NCBI GenBank assembly: GCA_038147755.1
Contig: JAYQTS010000010.1
Span: forward strand, 29,901-93,900
Source: UBA5951 sp012269555
GTDB taxonomy: Bacteria > Pseudomonadota > Alphaproteobacteria > Puniceispirillales > Puniceispirillaceae
DNA length: 64,000 nt
Reading direction: 5' to 3'
Shown here: one piece after another, positions 39,719-50,187 of the stretch
How positions within the stretch are numbered: the first letter of the stretch is position 1
Layout: each line of letters begins with the position of its first letter
The notes under the pieces: model-generated
Seen by the model: the letters and a program-made list of their open reading frames with translations, nothing else
The model's database searches: none
Told to the model about the DNA's origin: nothing
Program-made: the position numbers and the translations under genes

Positions 39719-40501
39719 ATGACTATTCTATCTGGCAAACGAGGATTAATAATGGGTGTCGCAAATGAAAATTCTGCTGCATGGGGAATAGCTAAGCAAG
39801 CCCATAACCTTGGTGCAAAATTAGCGTTTACTTATCAGATACCAGCATTTGAGAAGCGACTTATACCATTAGCTAAAACAGTTGAAACAGACATCCTAAT
39901 ACCTTGTGATGTGAGCCAAAAAACATCAACAAAAACCGCAATGGAAAAATTATCAAAATATTGGACCGAGATTGATTTTGTGGTTCACGCTGTAGGGTTT
40001 TCAGATAAAAATGAATTGCGAGGTGCTTATTATAATACATCCAGAGAAAATTTTAAAAAAACAATGTTAATATCTGCATTTTCTTTTACGGAATTGGCAA
40101 AATCTTCTTTGCCAATAATGTCGAATGGTGGCTCTTTATTAACACTAAGTTATCTAGGAGGGGTAAGAACTACTCCAAATTACAATGTAATGGGTGTTGC
40201 AAAGGCTGCGCTAGAAGCATCTATTCGTTATTTGGCTGTAGATCTTGGCAAGCATAACATTAGAGTAAATGGCCTTTCCGCCGGACCAATGAAAACTCTT
40301 GCTGGCGCAGCAATTAGTGGGGCGCGCGGAATTTTTCGTCATAGTGAAAACAATGCGCCGTTAGGAAGAAATCCTGATATATATGAGGTAGGAAAAGCAG
40401 GCTGTTACTTGATTTCTGATCTTTCAAGTGGGGTGACAGGAGAAATTCATTACGTAGATGGTGGCTTTAATAACGTCGGGGTAGCAGCATCCGACGTATA
40501 A
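39719..40501 (+). CDS. fabI: enoyl-ACP reductase FabI
   Basis: NADH-dependent reductase, the last step of each elongation round and the triclosan target. The 260 residues have the cofactor loop GVANENSAAWGIAKQAHNLG, the catalytic Tyr155 and Lys162 in NYNVMGVAKAALE (Tyr-x6-Lys, the FabI spacing), and the C-terminal HYVDGGFN. It is 12 bp after fabB, completing the fabA-fabB-fabI operon, and convergent with pnp. Confidence 0.96.
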   Translation: MTILSGKRGLIMGVANENSAAWGIAKQAHNLGAKLAFTYQIPAFEKRLIPLAKTVETDILIPCDVSQKTSTKTAMEKLSKYWTEIDFVVHAVGFSDKNELRGAYYNTSRENFKKTMLISAFSFTELAKSSLPIMSNGGSLLTLSYLGGVRTTPNYNVMGVAKAALEASIRYLAVDLGKHNIRVNGLSAGPMKTLAGAAISGARGIFRHSENNAPLGRNPDIYEVGKAGCYLISDLSSGVTGEIHYVDGGFNNVGVAASDV

Positions 40502-40601
40502 TAAATAGAAACTTTAATACTTTTCTTAATTCATAGATATATCAGGTTTTAAACTATCCCAATTTTTACCAACTCTTTTTTGAGACCTCTGATTTACAAC
40601 G

Positions 40602-42724
40602 TCATTCTTCTTCCAAGGAATCAGAAACAACTTCGAGATCGGCACCTGTTTTCTGGTCAACCCGTTTCATTGATAATTTTACTTTTCCTCGATCATCAAA
40701 GCCAATAACCTTTACCTTAACGCTATCACCTTCTTTGCATACATCTGTTGTCTTTGCTACTCGCTCTTCAAGCATTTCGGAGATGTGTACAAGACCATCT
40801 TTTGGACCAAGAAAATTTACAAAAGCACCAAAATCCACCGTTTTTACTACAGTTCCAGTGTAAATTTGACCAAGTTCTGGCTCTGCTACAATATCCTTAA
40901 TTCGTCCAATTGCCTCCTCGGAAGAATCCTGGGAAGATGCTGCTATTGACACTGTACCGTCATCTTCAATATCAATTTTAGCACCAGTTTGCTCACAAAT
41001 TTCTCTGATAACTTTGCCGCCAGGCCCAATAATATCTCTTATTTTATCAACTGGTATTTTTAAAGTAGTAATTTTGGGCGCGCTGTCAGACAAAGTCTCT
41101 CTGGCAGATTTTAGGGCCTTACTCATTTCCTCTAGAATGTGCAACCTTCCATCTTTAGCTTGGCCTAACGCAATCTCCATAATCTCAGAAGTAATAGATG
41201 TAATTTTTATATCCATTTGTAATGACGTGATCCCATCTTGAGTTCCAGCAACTTTAAAGTCCATGTCACCTAAATGATCTTCATCACCAAGAATATCAGA
41301 TAAAACAGCATATGAATCATCTTCTTTAATTAGTCCCATTGCTATACCAGCAACAGGACGTTTCAAAGGAACTCCTGCGTCCATCATTGCGAGCGATGTT
41401 CCACACACAGTAGCCATGGAAGATGAACCATTAGATTCTGTTACTTCTGATACGGTTCTTAGGGTATAGGGGAATTCCTCTTTTTTTGGTAAAACAGGGT
41501 TAATTGCTCTCCAAGCTAACTTTCCGTGTCCAATTTCACGCCTACCAGGACTTCCAACACGGCCTGCCTCACCAACTGAATATGGGGGAAAATTATAGTG
41601 GAGCATAAATCTCGAACGAGATTCTCCCTCCAGTGAGTCAATGATTTGTTCGTCTTGTCCTGTACCAAGTGTTGTAACAGCAAGAGCCTGTGTTTCTCCT
41701 CGTGTAAAAAGCGCTGAACCATGGGTCCTCGGAAGCAATCCAACCTCAGCTACAATCGGACGAACTGTTTTAGTATCGCGACCATCGATGCGTTTTCCCG
41801 TCTTTAAGATAGCGGAGCGCACAACATTTGACTCGAGTTCCTTCATTATACCGGCAACCAAAACTCCATCTGCCTCTTGGCCTGCTATTTCAATAGCCCT
41901 TTCCTTTATATCTGATAGGACCCTTTGTCTTTCACTTTTTTCTGAGATGGTATAAGCCTTTTCAACCTCAGTTTTCAGACTAGATAGATTTTGTCTAATT
42001 TCCTGAGCTTCGGGTAATTCTTGTGGAAGTTCACGTGGCTCTTTAGCAGCTGTTTCCGCAAGCTCTATAATAGCGCTTATGGCTGTTTGTATTTGCTCAT
42101 GCCCAAAATTAACAGCATCTAACATTGTTTTTTCCGATAATTCGCTTGCTTCGGACTCTACCATTAACACCCCTTCTGAAGTGCCAGCCATTACTAAATC
42201 TAAAGTAGATTCTTCCATTTGGTTGATTGTCGGGTTTAAAACAAAATCACCGCCAATAAGTCCTACGCGAGCTGCTCCAATAGGCCCAAAGAATGGAACG
42301 CCTGAAATCGTTAAAGCTGCAGATGCACCTATCATGGCTACAATATCTGGATTGGTTTCCATATCATGCGATAAAACTGTGCATATAACCTGTGTTTCAC
42401 ATTTAAATTCTCTAGGGAACAAGGGTCTTATAGGCCTATCAATTAGTCTGCTTACAAGTGTTTCATTTTCAGATGGGCGTCCTTCACGTTTAAAAAATCC
42501 ACCTGGGATTTTCCCAGCAGCAAATGCCTTTTCCTGATAATTTACAGTTAATGGAAAGAAATCTTGGCCAGGCTTCGCAGATTTTGCAGCGACAGCTGTG
42601 CATAAAACAGTCGTTTGACCAATAGTAACCAAAACAGCCCCATCTGCTTGTCTAGCTATTTTCCCCGTTTCCAAAACAACGGTCTTTTCACCCCATTTGA
42701 ATTCTTTTTATAAATTGTGAACAT
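40602..42724 (-). CDS. pnp: polynucleotide phosphorylase, frameshifted near its start
   Basis: 3'-5' phosphorolytic exoribonuclease of the degradosome. Two RNase PH domains carry FFPLTVNYQEKAFAAGKIPGG and RTHGSALFTRGETQAL. The KH domain has IIGPGGKVIREICEQTGAKI and the S1 domain GTVVKTVDFGAFVNF. The open frame alone begins at a TTG in LETGKIAR. Adding one base to the T5 run at 42705-42709 extends it upstream as EFKWGEKTVV to an ATG at 42724 (MFTIYK), the normal N-terminus. About 707 residues. It lies 325 bp downstream of rpsO with a structured leader. Confidence 0.94.
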
Positions 42725-43049
42725 ACATAACTCCGTTCGCTCATCGTGTAAGCCGCTTTACGAATTGCTTCATGAGATACAGGATTTTGTGCGAAGCGCT
42801 TGCGGTTCCATATTAAGTTTCTTAAATTTTAGTAGAATCAAACTGAACAACAATCCCCGTCTGGTTGTTCAAAAGGCTTGCTCTGTCAAGCGTCCGCATT
42901 ACTCCATCTTTTGCGGCAAATAATTGTTTTTACTTTTCTATGATGGCTATATGACATGGTAAATATTGAATTGCAACAACAAAAAAGACTACTTATGAAT
43001 AAAGTAGTCTAAAAATAGTGTTTTAAAAACCAAATAGATTTTTTAATAA
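42725..43049 (-). promoter_or_regulatory. pnp leader / rpsO-pnp intergenic region
   Basis: A stretch of 325 bp without coding potential. Besides the rpsO terminator it holds an inverted repeat GAACAAC/GTTGTTC at 42845-42870 (7-bp stem, 12-nt loop) and a GC-richer palindrome around AAGCGCTT near 42798. In enterobacteria the pnp leader forms a hairpin cut by RNase III and then by PNPase for autoregulation; this leader could work similarly, by analogy only. The pnp promoter should lie here too. Confidence 0.4.
42981..43010 (-). terminator. intrinsic terminator after rpsO
   Basis: On the minus strand a perfect 9-bp stem (AGACTACTT with AAGTAGTCT, 7-nt loop) is followed by a run of T. It lies about 40 nt after the rpsO stop. 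It would separate rpsO from pnp, with partial read-through likely. Confidence 0.8.
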
Positions 43050-43319
43050 TTATCTGCGCAAGCCTAATGTTGATATTAGCTCTCTATAATCGCTTTCTTT
43101 CCGTGATTTTATATAATCAAGCAAATGACGTCTTTGTCCAACCATCATTAAAAGACCACGACGCGAACCAAAATCTTTCTTATGGGTTTTTAAATGCTCT
43201 GTAAGATTAGCTATACGCTCGCTTAAAATTGCTACCTGCACAGCAGCGGAACCAGAGTCTTTATCACTAGAACCAAATCTTTTAACCAATTCAGCTGTTT
43301 TTTCTTTTGTTATCGACAT
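43050..43319 (-). CDS. rpsO: 30S ribosomal protein S15
   Basis: Binds the central domain of 16S rRNA. The 89 residues have the family sequence GSAAVQVAILSERIANLTEH followed by LKTHKKDFGSRRGLLMMVGQ and end YRELISTLGLRR. It lies between truB and pnp, the usual arrangement, and has its own terminator. Confidence 0.97.
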   Translation of the reverse strand: MSITKEKTAELVKRFGSSDKDSGSAAVQVAILSERIANLTEHLKTHKKDFGSRRGLLMMVGQRRHLLDYIKSRKESDYRELISTLGLRR

Positions 43320-43340
43320 CTATTACCTCCTTAAACATCA

Positions 43341-44279
43341 CTACTGTATGTTAAAAACCCTGACAGGACGAATAATCCCGGAATCAAGTGTTATTAATGC
43401 GATGACTACGCCATCACAAATGGCAACACTATTTTGGTTTTCCATAAAGCTTTTCCCAAAATAGGGTATGCGTTGCCCCATTCTTATTCTTTCTGCCTCT
43501 TCGGGTGTTATATGCAATGCCGGGATGTCGTCTAGCACTGTAGATAACGATATAACATTTTTTTTTGCATCGGCAATATCTCTCAAATTTTTAAAAAAAT
43601 CCAGTGAAATCGCATCTTTTAGGTTGAAATTTCCTACAGAAATCCTCTTAAGTGCAGAGATGTGTCCAGCTGACCCTAATCGGCGCCCTAAATCGCGCCC
43701 TAAAGATCGAACATAGGTTCCTTTCCCACAAAATATAGAGAAACAAGCTTTGTTGTTACTCAATGATAATAAAGACAAATTATGGATGTTTACATTACGT
43801 GGTTTTAAATCCACTTGATTTTCTATTCCCCTTTTTTCAAAAAAACGTGCAATGGAATAAGCCCGCTTGCCATCTATCTTTACAGCTGAGTAATCTGGCG
43901 GTGTTTGTTTTATTGTCCCAATAAATTCAGGGATGCACCTGTTAATATCCTCCTTTGTGGGAATCTTATTGGATGTTCTGGTAGGTGAACCCTCTTTATC
44001 ATCTGTTGTTGTTTCGTGCCCCCAACTTATTGTGAATTCGTATTTTTTTGCGCTATCCATTACATAAGAAACAGTTTTTGTTGCCTCCCCAATAGCAATG
44101 GGCAATACGCCACTAGCCAATGGGTCCAAGGTCCCACCATGGCCAATTTTTGAACAATTCAATTTTTTACGAATAACAGCTAAAGCTTTTGCAGAACTTA
44201 TCCCTGCGGGCTTATCGAAGTTGATCCATCCATTTATCTTGGTCTTATTAGATAACATTACTAATTTAGCTTCATTCAA
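43341..44279 (-). CDS. truB: tRNA pseudouridine(55) synthase
   Basis: Converts uridine 55 of tRNA to pseudouridine. The 312 residues contain INFDKPAGISSAKALAVIRK and GHGGTLDPLASGVLPIAIGE with catalytic Asp52, then the thumb loop and the C-terminal PUA-like part. The ATG overlaps the rbfA stop (ATGA); Met8 is an alternative start. Middle gene of the pnp-rpsO-truB-rbfA-infB block. Confidence 0.96.
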   Translation of the reverse strand: MNEAKLVMLSNKTKINGWINFDKPAGISSAKALAVIRKKLNCSKIGHGGTLDPLASGVLPIAIGEATKTVSYVMDSAKKYEFTISWGHETTTDDKEGSPTRTSNKIPTKEDINRCIPEFIGTIKQTPPDYSAVKIDGKRAYSIARFFEKRGIENQVDLKPRNVNIHNLSLLSLSNNKACFSIFCGKGTYVRSLGRDLGRRLGSAGHISALKRISVGNFNLKDAISLDFFKNLRDIADAKKNVISLSTVLDDIPALHITPEEAERIRMGQRIPYFGKSFMENQNSVAICDGVVIALITLDSGIIRPVRVFNIQ

Positions 44280-44740
44280 GATTTTCTTGTCTGCGAGAAG
44301 CTGTCTGCTTCAGTATCAACCTGTATTTCATTCTCATTGCAGATTGAGGTCTCAGCATTTAATGGTTTAGGTAAATTATTAAATAAAGAAGTAATTTTAT
44401 CTACGTAATCAAAACTTTCATCTTTTAAAAAACTAAGCTTTGGCATGCGTTTAAGGTGTACTTTCTGAGAAACATGATGCGCAAAAAATGGAGCCATCTT
44501 ATTTAGAACAGGAAGTATGATTTCTATGTCTTGTCCACCCAAGGTCATAACAAAAACCTTTGCGCTAGAAAGATCTGAACTTACAGAAACCTCGCTTACA
44601 GTGATCGATTTACCACTTAGTTCATCAACATATATATCTTGTCTTATAAATATTCCAGCCAATATATGGCGTATTTCTTCTCCAACACGCAACTGGCGTT
44701 TACTTGGAGATTTGCTAGATGTTTTAGCTTTTTTCGACAT
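44276..44740 (-). CDS. rbfA: ribosome-binding factor A
   Basis: Small KH-fold factor for 16S rRNA 5'-end maturation and cold adaptation. The 154 residues begin with a basic tail (KKAKTSSKSPSKRQLRVGEE), then IRHILAGIFIRQD, ITVSEVSVSSDLSSAKVFVM and PFFAHHVSQKVHLKRMPKLS. The final 35 residues are an acidic tail beyond the core fold. It overlaps truB by 4 bp and follows infB. Confidence 0.95.
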   Translation of the reverse strand: MSKKAKTSSKSPSKRQLRVGEEIRHILAGIFIRQDIYVDELSGKSITVSEVSVSSDLSSAKVFVMTLGGQDIEIILPVLNKMAPFFAHHVSQKVHLKRMPKLSFLKDESFDYVDKITSLFNNLPKPLNAETSICNENEIQVDTEADSFSQTRKS

Positions 44741-44794
44741 AATAATTACCTAGTTTTCAATCAAGAAACACTGAATATAAAAGAAGTAATTAAA

Positions 44795-47386
44795 TTACAA
44801 ACTACGAGCCACCTCTGTTACTTCGAAACATTCAATAACGTCACCCTGTTGTATATCAGAATAATTTTCAAACGCCATCCCACATTCCATGCCATCCTTT
44901 ACCTCTTTTACTTCATCTTTAAAACGTTTCAGTGTCTTAAGAGAACCTTCGTGAATTACAATGTTATCTCTTAACAAACGAACACTACACCCACGACGAA
45001 TTATTCCTTCTGTAACGAAGCATCCTGCAACTTTACCTAGCTTTGATACTGAAAATACCTCTCTTATTTCTGCATATCCAATGAATTCCTCTTGCTTATC
45101 TGGACTTAATAATCCACTCATCGCTGATTTAATTTCATCGATTAGCTCATAAATTATAGAATGGTATCTAATTTCAATGCCATCACGTCGAGCTAGATCT
45201 CGAGCCTGAGGAATAGCACGAACATTAAATCCAACAACAATAGCTTGTGAAGCTGCAGCTAGAGATATATCTGATTCCGATAATGCACCAACTCCACCTG
45301 TTAAGATGCGTACCTTAACTTGATCTGTTGCTAGTTTATCAAGAGCAACTTTTATAGCTTCAAGAGAGCCATGAACGTCTGTTTTTATTACTACAGGCAA
45401 TTCTTCAGCTTCACCTGCTGCAATTGCTGATAACATTTGTTCAACTGACCCTCGTGCTTTTATTGCAGCCTCTTTGTCTCGTGCTTTTCTACCTCGATAA
45501 TCAGCAATTTCACGAGCTCTGGACTCTGTAGGGACAACAATAAATTGGTCACCGGCCATTGGTGTGCCGTTTAGTCCCAAAACCTCAACTGGCTGCCCCG
45601 GAAGTGCCTTTTTTAAATTTGCACCTTTATCGTTAAGGAGTGCACGCACTCTTCCATATTCTGCTCCAACAACAAAAATATCACCAACTTTCAACGTTCC
45701 CTTTTGAACTAATACTGTTGCAACAGAACCTTTTCCGCGCTCCACTTTAGCCTCAATCACAGAACCTTCCGCAGACCTATCTGGATTTGCCTTTAGTTCT
45801 AAAATCTCTGCTTGAAGCATCATAGCCTCTTCTAACTTTTCAAGACCCTCTCCTGTATGGGCGGAAACATCAATACATTGGATCTCTCCGCCAAAATCTT
45901 CTGTTATAATTTCATATTGCAGTAAATCATTACGAACCCGTTGAGCATCTGCTTCTGGTTTATCACATTTATTTACCGCCACAATAATAGGGCACTCCGC
46001 TGCTTTAGCATGGTTAATTGCTTCAATAGTTTGTGCTTTCACAGAATCATCTGCGGCAACAACAAGAACTACAATATCTGTAGTATTTGCGCCCCTTAAA
46101 CGCATTTCTGTAAAAGCTTCATGCCCCGGAGTATCAATAAAAGTGATAATGTTTTCTAACTGTGTTTTAATTTGATATGCGCCTATATGCTGGGTGATAC
46201 CCCCTGACTCACCTCCAGCGACGTCTGTTTTACGAATAGCATCTAATAAACTAGTCTTACCATGATCAACATGTCCCATGATCGTTATAACAGGGGGTCT
46301 TGTTTTCAGACTGTCTTGAGAGTCCTCCTCACCTTCAAGACCAATCTCAATATCTGATTCAGATACTCGGAGTGCCTTATGACCAAATTCTATTGTAACT
46401 AACTCTGCTGTCTCCGCATCAATAGTCTGAGTTGCAGTAACCATTATACCTTGCTTCATCAGTTCTTTTACGACGTCTGCGGAACGTTCAGCCATACGAT
46501 TTGCTAGCTCAGATACAGTAATTGAATCTGGGATTGTAACATCTCTAACCTGTTTAATCTGAGGTTGTGTTTCCTCACGCATACGAGCTTTTTCTCGCTG
46601 TCTTCTAACAGACGCAAGAGAACGTTGCCTGCCACCTTCTGAACCTGAAAGCGCCTCTGATATAGTAAGTTTACCTTGCCTTCTTGAGAGACCATCGCGA
46701 ACTCTTCCAGGAGATCTGCGTGGCTGTTCAATATCATCGTCGCGTTTCCGTCTATTTGGTGACGCATCATTAAGGCGCTTATTTTGTGGTGCCTCTTTGA
46801 TAATATCTGAAGGCATCAAATTTATGTTTTTCTGTCTGAGTTTTTCAGCTTCAATTTTTGACAACTCTTGATTTTTTTTTGCTTTTGTTTGCGCTTCTAT
46901 TTCTTCGAGCTCTGCTAATTCTGTACGTCGCCGTTCTGATAATAAATCTTTGCTTTTATCTGAAATTTCATGAGAGTCATTTTCAAGATCCGAACTTTGT
47001 CCATTAGACCCTTCTACATTTTTTTTGATCTCTCCCAGTTTATTAGAAGTTTCTTCAGAACGTTTCATACCTTGTTTTAACACTGCAATGCGATTAGCAC
47101 GTTCTGTAGCCGTAAGGCCATCTTGAAGTTGGTTTTCCCCTTCGTTATCAACCACAAGCGGCGATATAGCTGGTGACTGATTTGCTTTAGTCTGCAATGC
47201 CGCTGACGGGTTTCTTTGGATTTGACTTGCAGGAGCCCTTTTCCTACGGACTTCTACCTGCACAGTTTTACCTCTCCTTGCGCTAACTTCAGAGCCTCGG
47301 CGAGCAGGGGAGTCCACACCACCAAGTGATAACTTGCCACTACCTGACAAACTTAAGGTCTTGGTCTTATTTGTGTCTTCACTCAT
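44795..47386 (-). CDS. infB: translation initiation factor IF-2
   Basis: GTPase that brings initiator tRNA to the 30S subunit. It has 863 residues. The first 290 are charged, low in predicted structure and rich in Arg, Glu and Lys, as usual for the variable N-terminal region. The conserved core starts near TIPDSITVSELANRMAE. G1 GHVDHGKT is at 371-378, DTPGHEAF is G3 and NKCD is G4. The C-terminal domain has GMECGMAFENYSDIQQGDV. It follows the ylxR-like gene by 32 bp. Confidence 0.97.
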   Translation of the reverse strand: MSEDTNKTKTLSLSGSGKLSLGGVDSPARRGSEVSARRGKTVQVEVRRKRAPASQIQRNPSAALQTKANQSPAISPLVVDNEGENQLQDGLTATERANRIAVLKQGMKRSEETSNKLGEIKKNVEGSNGQSSDLENDSHEISDKSKDLLSERRRTELAELEEIEAQTKAKKNQELSKIEAEKLRQKNINLMPSDIIKEAPQNKRLNDASPNRRKRDDDIEQPRRSPGRVRDGLSRRQGKLTISEALSGSEGGRQRSLASVRRQREKARMREETQPQIKQVRDVTIPDSITVSELANRMAERSADVVKELMKQGIMVTATQTIDAETAELVTIEFGHKALRVSESDIEIGLEGEEDSQDSLKTRPPVITIMGHVDHGKTSLLDAIRKTDVAGGESGGITQHIGAYQIKTQLENIITFIDTPGHEAFTEMRLRGANTTDIVVLVVAADDSVKAQTIEAINHAKAAECPIIVAVNKCDKPEADAQRVRNDLLQYEIITEDFGGEIQCIDVSAHTGEGLEKLEEAMMLQAEILELKANPDRSAEGSVIEAKVERGKGSVATVLVQKGTLKVGDIFVVGAEYGRVRALLNDKGANLKKALPGQPVEVLGLNGTPMAGDQFIVVPTESRAREIADYRGRKARDKEAAIKARGSVEQMLSAIAAGEAEELPVVIKTDVHGSLEAIKVALDKLATDQVKVRILTGGVGALSESDISLAAASQAIVVGFNVRAIPQARDLARRDGIEIRYHSIIYELIDEIKSAMSGLLSPDKQEEFIGYAEIREVFSVSKLGKVAGCFVTEGIIRRGCSVRLLRDNIVIHEGSLKTLKRFKDEVKEVKDGMECGMAFENYSDIQQGDVIECFEVTEVARSL

Positions 47387-47418
47387 TATACGCCCTTTTT
47401 GCTACCTTAATTATTCAT

Positions 47419-48051
47419 TTAAAAGCTAAATTCGTTCGTTGATACACCCGTCGGTGCCCCTCTGACAAGAGTTCTCGTGAATAAATGCTTCCCACCTACG
47501 AAAAGAACGCCTAATGAGATGTCCATCAAAATTATTTTTTCATTTTTTGAACTAAAAATGCCTACAAATGCTAAAGAATTTCGTCCGAAAGCCTTTCCTA
47601 AGGTTTCTGCCGGAATGTTCTTCAATATCCAACTAGGCCTGGTCAGTGACATAATTTTTCTAGCTTCTCTCTTAGAAGCGTCGGCTGCGATAAGTAAGCC
47701 CTTAGCAAACTGATTTTCTTTCAAATTACCCGCACCAGCGACTGCACTTCCCTGCTTTCGAACAAGACCTATCTGCTCAATAAAATGTTTCTGTAATAAA
47801 TTTTCGAGTGAAGAGAGAAATAAATCTATTTCTATTGGTGATAAATATTTATAAAAACCAAGATGTTTAGCAAATCTGTTTTTGTACAGCGCTTCTTTTA
47901 CGTATTCAGGTTTTGGCAAAGTATAAGCGCCTCTACCTGGTAATTTATTCAAAACGTCGGGAGTTAGAGACTTGTCAGGACTAACAACAAACCTTAACAG
48001 GTTTGTGGACTCATCTGTTTCACCAGTTATTATGCAGGTCCGTTTTACCAT
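47419..48051 (-). CDS. ylxR: YlxR-family (DUF448) RNA-binding protein with L7Ae-like C-terminal half
   Basis: A protein of 210 residues between nusA and infB. The N-terminal DUF448 domain has RTCIITGETDESTNLLRFVV and LPGRGAYTLPKPE; the first motif usually reads R-x-C-I-x-x. The C-terminal half (about 95-195) contains GNLKENQFAKGLLIAADASK and VFGRN-like AFGRNSLAFVGI, as in the ribosomal protein L7Ae-related domain fused to YlxR in alphaproteobacteria. Its function in the nusA operon is not well defined; RNA binding is likely. Confidence 0.92.
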   Translation of the reverse strand: MVKRTCIITGETDESTNLLRFVVSPDKSLTPDVLNKLPGRGAYTLPKPEYVKEALYKNRFAKHLGFYKYLSPIEIDLFLSSLENLLQKHFIEQIGLVRKQGSAVAGAGNLKENQFAKGLLIAADASKREARKIMSLTRPSWILKNIPAETLGKAFGRNSLAFVGIFSSKNEKIILMDISLGVLFVGGKHLFTRTLVRGAPTGVSTNEFSF

Positions 48052-48072
48052 TTAATTTTGAGCTCATACAAA

Positions 48073-49635
48073 TTAATCTGCTAGACTAGATTGTTCATCA
48101 TCTAATTTATTTTTAACTGCATCTTCTGTTGTTTTATCTTCGTCAAACCAATGTGCTCGAGCAGCCATAATAATGTTTCCTGCCTCCACTTCATCATCGA
48201 GACCAAGCTCTCCAATCAAATTCATTAACTCCTCACTATCTAATTCTGCCAAATCATCTAGTTTTAGAATTTTATTTTCAGCTAACTTAAGCATCATAGG
48301 AAGGGACAGATATTCAAACTGACGAAGATCATTCGAGACATTCAATCTTGCAAGTTCACTCTCAATACGTTTATTTTCTGCATCAACAAATTCAACAGCT
48401 CGATTATGAATTTCCGTTGCAATATCAATATCAAAACCCTGAATATCTGCAAGTTCTTCAATTTCTGCAACTACAATATCTTCTAGCATTACAAATCCCT
48501 CCGCAACCAAAAGATGAGCAATAACATCGTCAATATTTAATGCCTCGATAAATCGGCTGGAACGGGTTTTTATTTCTTCCTGTCGCTTCTCAGACTCCTC
48601 TGCTTCAGTCAAAATATCTATATACCAACCAGTAAGCTGTGAGGCAAGACGAACGTTTTGTCCACGTCTACCTATTGCAAGACTAAGTTGGTCGTCTGGA
48701 ACAACAACTTCCATCCTATTAGCAACTTCATCCATCAAAACTTTAGCGACTTCGGCAGGTGCCAGTGCGTTTACTACAAAACCAACAGGATCCTCTACAA
48801 ATGGTATAATTTCTATTTTTTCACCTTGCAATTCACCAACAACTGCTTGAACGCGGCTACCACGCAACCCTACACAGGCCCCTACAGGATCAATGCTAGT
48901 ATCTCTTGAAAGAACCGATATTTTAGCTCGACTTCCTGGTTCTCTTGCTACAGCCTTAATCTCAATAATTCCATCATAAATCTCTGGAACTTCTTGAGTA
49001 AATAATTTAGCCATAAAGTCATTTGATGCTCGAGACAAAAATATTTGGGGGCCTCTTACTTCCTCTCTTACATCTAAAATGTATGCTCTTATTCTATCTC
49101 CCTGTCGCAAATTTTCACGTGGAATCATCTCCTCACGTCTAATTACTCCCTCTGCCCTACCAAGATCGACTGTAATTGAATAACTTTCAGAGCGCTTTAT
49201 GGTGCCTACAACAATTTCTCCAACTCTATCTTTGTACTCTTCATATTGCCTTGCACGCTCTGCATCTCTAACTTTTTGTGATATTACTTGCTTAGCTGTC
49301 TGTGCTGCGATTCTGCCAAATTCAATTGGTGGTAAAGGTTCACGTAAAAATTCCCCTAATTCAATTTGGTGTTTTTTCCCCTCATCTACTGACATCTGAG
49401 TTGCATCATCTTCGATATCTTCAACGACTTCTGTCCATCTCTCAAGACTGATGGCACCTGTTTTTCTATCAATCATTGCCCTAATATCGTGTTCATATCC
49501 GTATTTAGAGCGACCTGCTTTTTGAATTGCTTCCTCCATCGCCGTAATAACTTCGTCACGGTCAATTGACTTTTCCCTCGCAACTGCATCTGCAATTTGA
49601 ATAAGTTCTAATCCAGGAACTGAAGATGTATCCAT
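48073..49635 (-). CDS. nusA: transcription termination/antitermination factor NusA
   Basis: RNA polymerase-associated factor for pausing, termination and antitermination. It has 520 residues: an N-terminal domain to about 125, an S1 domain (GTIKRSESYSITVDLGRAEG), then KH1 and KH2 (ISVLSRDTSIDPVGACVGLR and LSLAIGRRGQNVRLASQLTG). Two C-terminal acidic helix-hairpin-helix units follow. Gene order rimP-nusA-ylxR-infB is standard, with 21 bp between rimP and nusA. Confidence 0.96.
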   Translation of the reverse strand: MDTSSVPGLELIQIADAVAREKSIDRDEVITAMEEAIQKAGRSKYGYEHDIRAMIDRKTGAISLERWTEVVEDIEDDATQMSVDEGKKHQIELGEFLREPLPPIEFGRIAAQTAKQVISQKVRDAERARQYEEYKDRVGEIVVGTIKRSESYSITVDLGRAEGVIRREEMIPRENLRQGDRIRAYILDVREEVRGPQIFLSRASNDFMAKLFTQEVPEIYDGIIEIKAVAREPGSRAKISVLSRDTSIDPVGACVGLRGSRVQAVVGELQGEKIEIIPFVEDPVGFVVNALAPAEVAKVLMDEVANRMEVVVPDDQLSLAIGRRGQNVRLASQLTGWYIDILTEAEESEKRQEEIKTRSSRFIEALNIDDVIAHLLVAEGFVMLEDIVVAEIEELADIQGFDIDIATEIHNRAVEFVDAENKRIESELARLNVSNDLRQFEYLSLPMMLKLAENKILKLDDLAELDSEELMNLIGELGLDDEVEAGNIIMAARAHWFDEDKTTEDAVKNKLDDEQSSLAD

Positions 49636-49656
49636 TGTAATCTCTTTTCTTTTTTA

Positions 49657-50157
49657 TTATACCCTAGACTTTGTCGAAAAATATTTGCTTGGGTCTATAC
49701 AAACGGATTCAATTTCACCAAGTCCAAGTGTAATCCTTCCAAATCCAGTTTCGAATATAATGTTTTCGTTTTCATCAACTTTAGCTATTTTTGCTCTAAA
49801 TCGTTTTCGTCCGTCCCTTATAAACCGCATTCGCACCTTTACTGATTCACCCTTGAATCTATCAAAATCAGCAATTCTTGTTAATGGCCTGTCTATCCCA
49901 GGGGAGCTTACCTCAAGATAATAAGGGACTTTTATAGGGTCTTCCACATCGAGTACGGTAGCTATATGACGGCTTATTTTTTCACAATCCTTTACAGTCA
50001 TTTCTGATAAATCAACCGGTTCAGCCAAAATTTGAAGTTTTGACCTCTTTTGTCTATTAGAGTTTTCATCTTGCATAGAAAAATTTAACCGTACTAGCAA
50101 GTAACCTATGTCTTCAAGTGCTGGTTCAACAATTTGTGTCAATTTTAAGAGGGACAT
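49657..50157 (-). CDS. rimP: ribosome maturation factor RimP
   Basis: Needed for 30S subunit maturation. The 166 residues show LTVKDCEKISRHIATVLDVE-like sequence (MTVKDCEKISRHIA), then YYLEVSSPGIDRPLTRIADF, the most conserved motif, and a C-terminal SH3-like domain (KVDENENIIFETGFGRITL). First gene of the rimP-nusA-ylxR-infB run; a promoter-like TATAAT and a terminator hairpin sit just upstream. Confidence 0.94.
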   Translation of the reverse strand: MSLLKLTQIVEPALEDIGYLLVRLNFSMQDENSNRQKRSKLQILAEPVDLSEMTVKDCEKISRHIATVLDVEDPIKVPYYLEVSSPGIDRPLTRIADFDRFKGESVKVRMRFIRDGRKRFRAKIAKVDENENIIFETGFGRITLGLGEIESVCIDPSKYFSTKSRV

Positions 50158-50187
50158 ATATATAAAAGCAAACCTTGTTTATTAACC

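Noticed and set aside
42079..42537. Long plus-strand frame (152 codons) opposite pnp
   Set aside because: It is the antisense of conserved pnp codons and has no ribosome-binding site or family resemblance; the same holds for plus-strand frames opposite lnt, infB and nusA.
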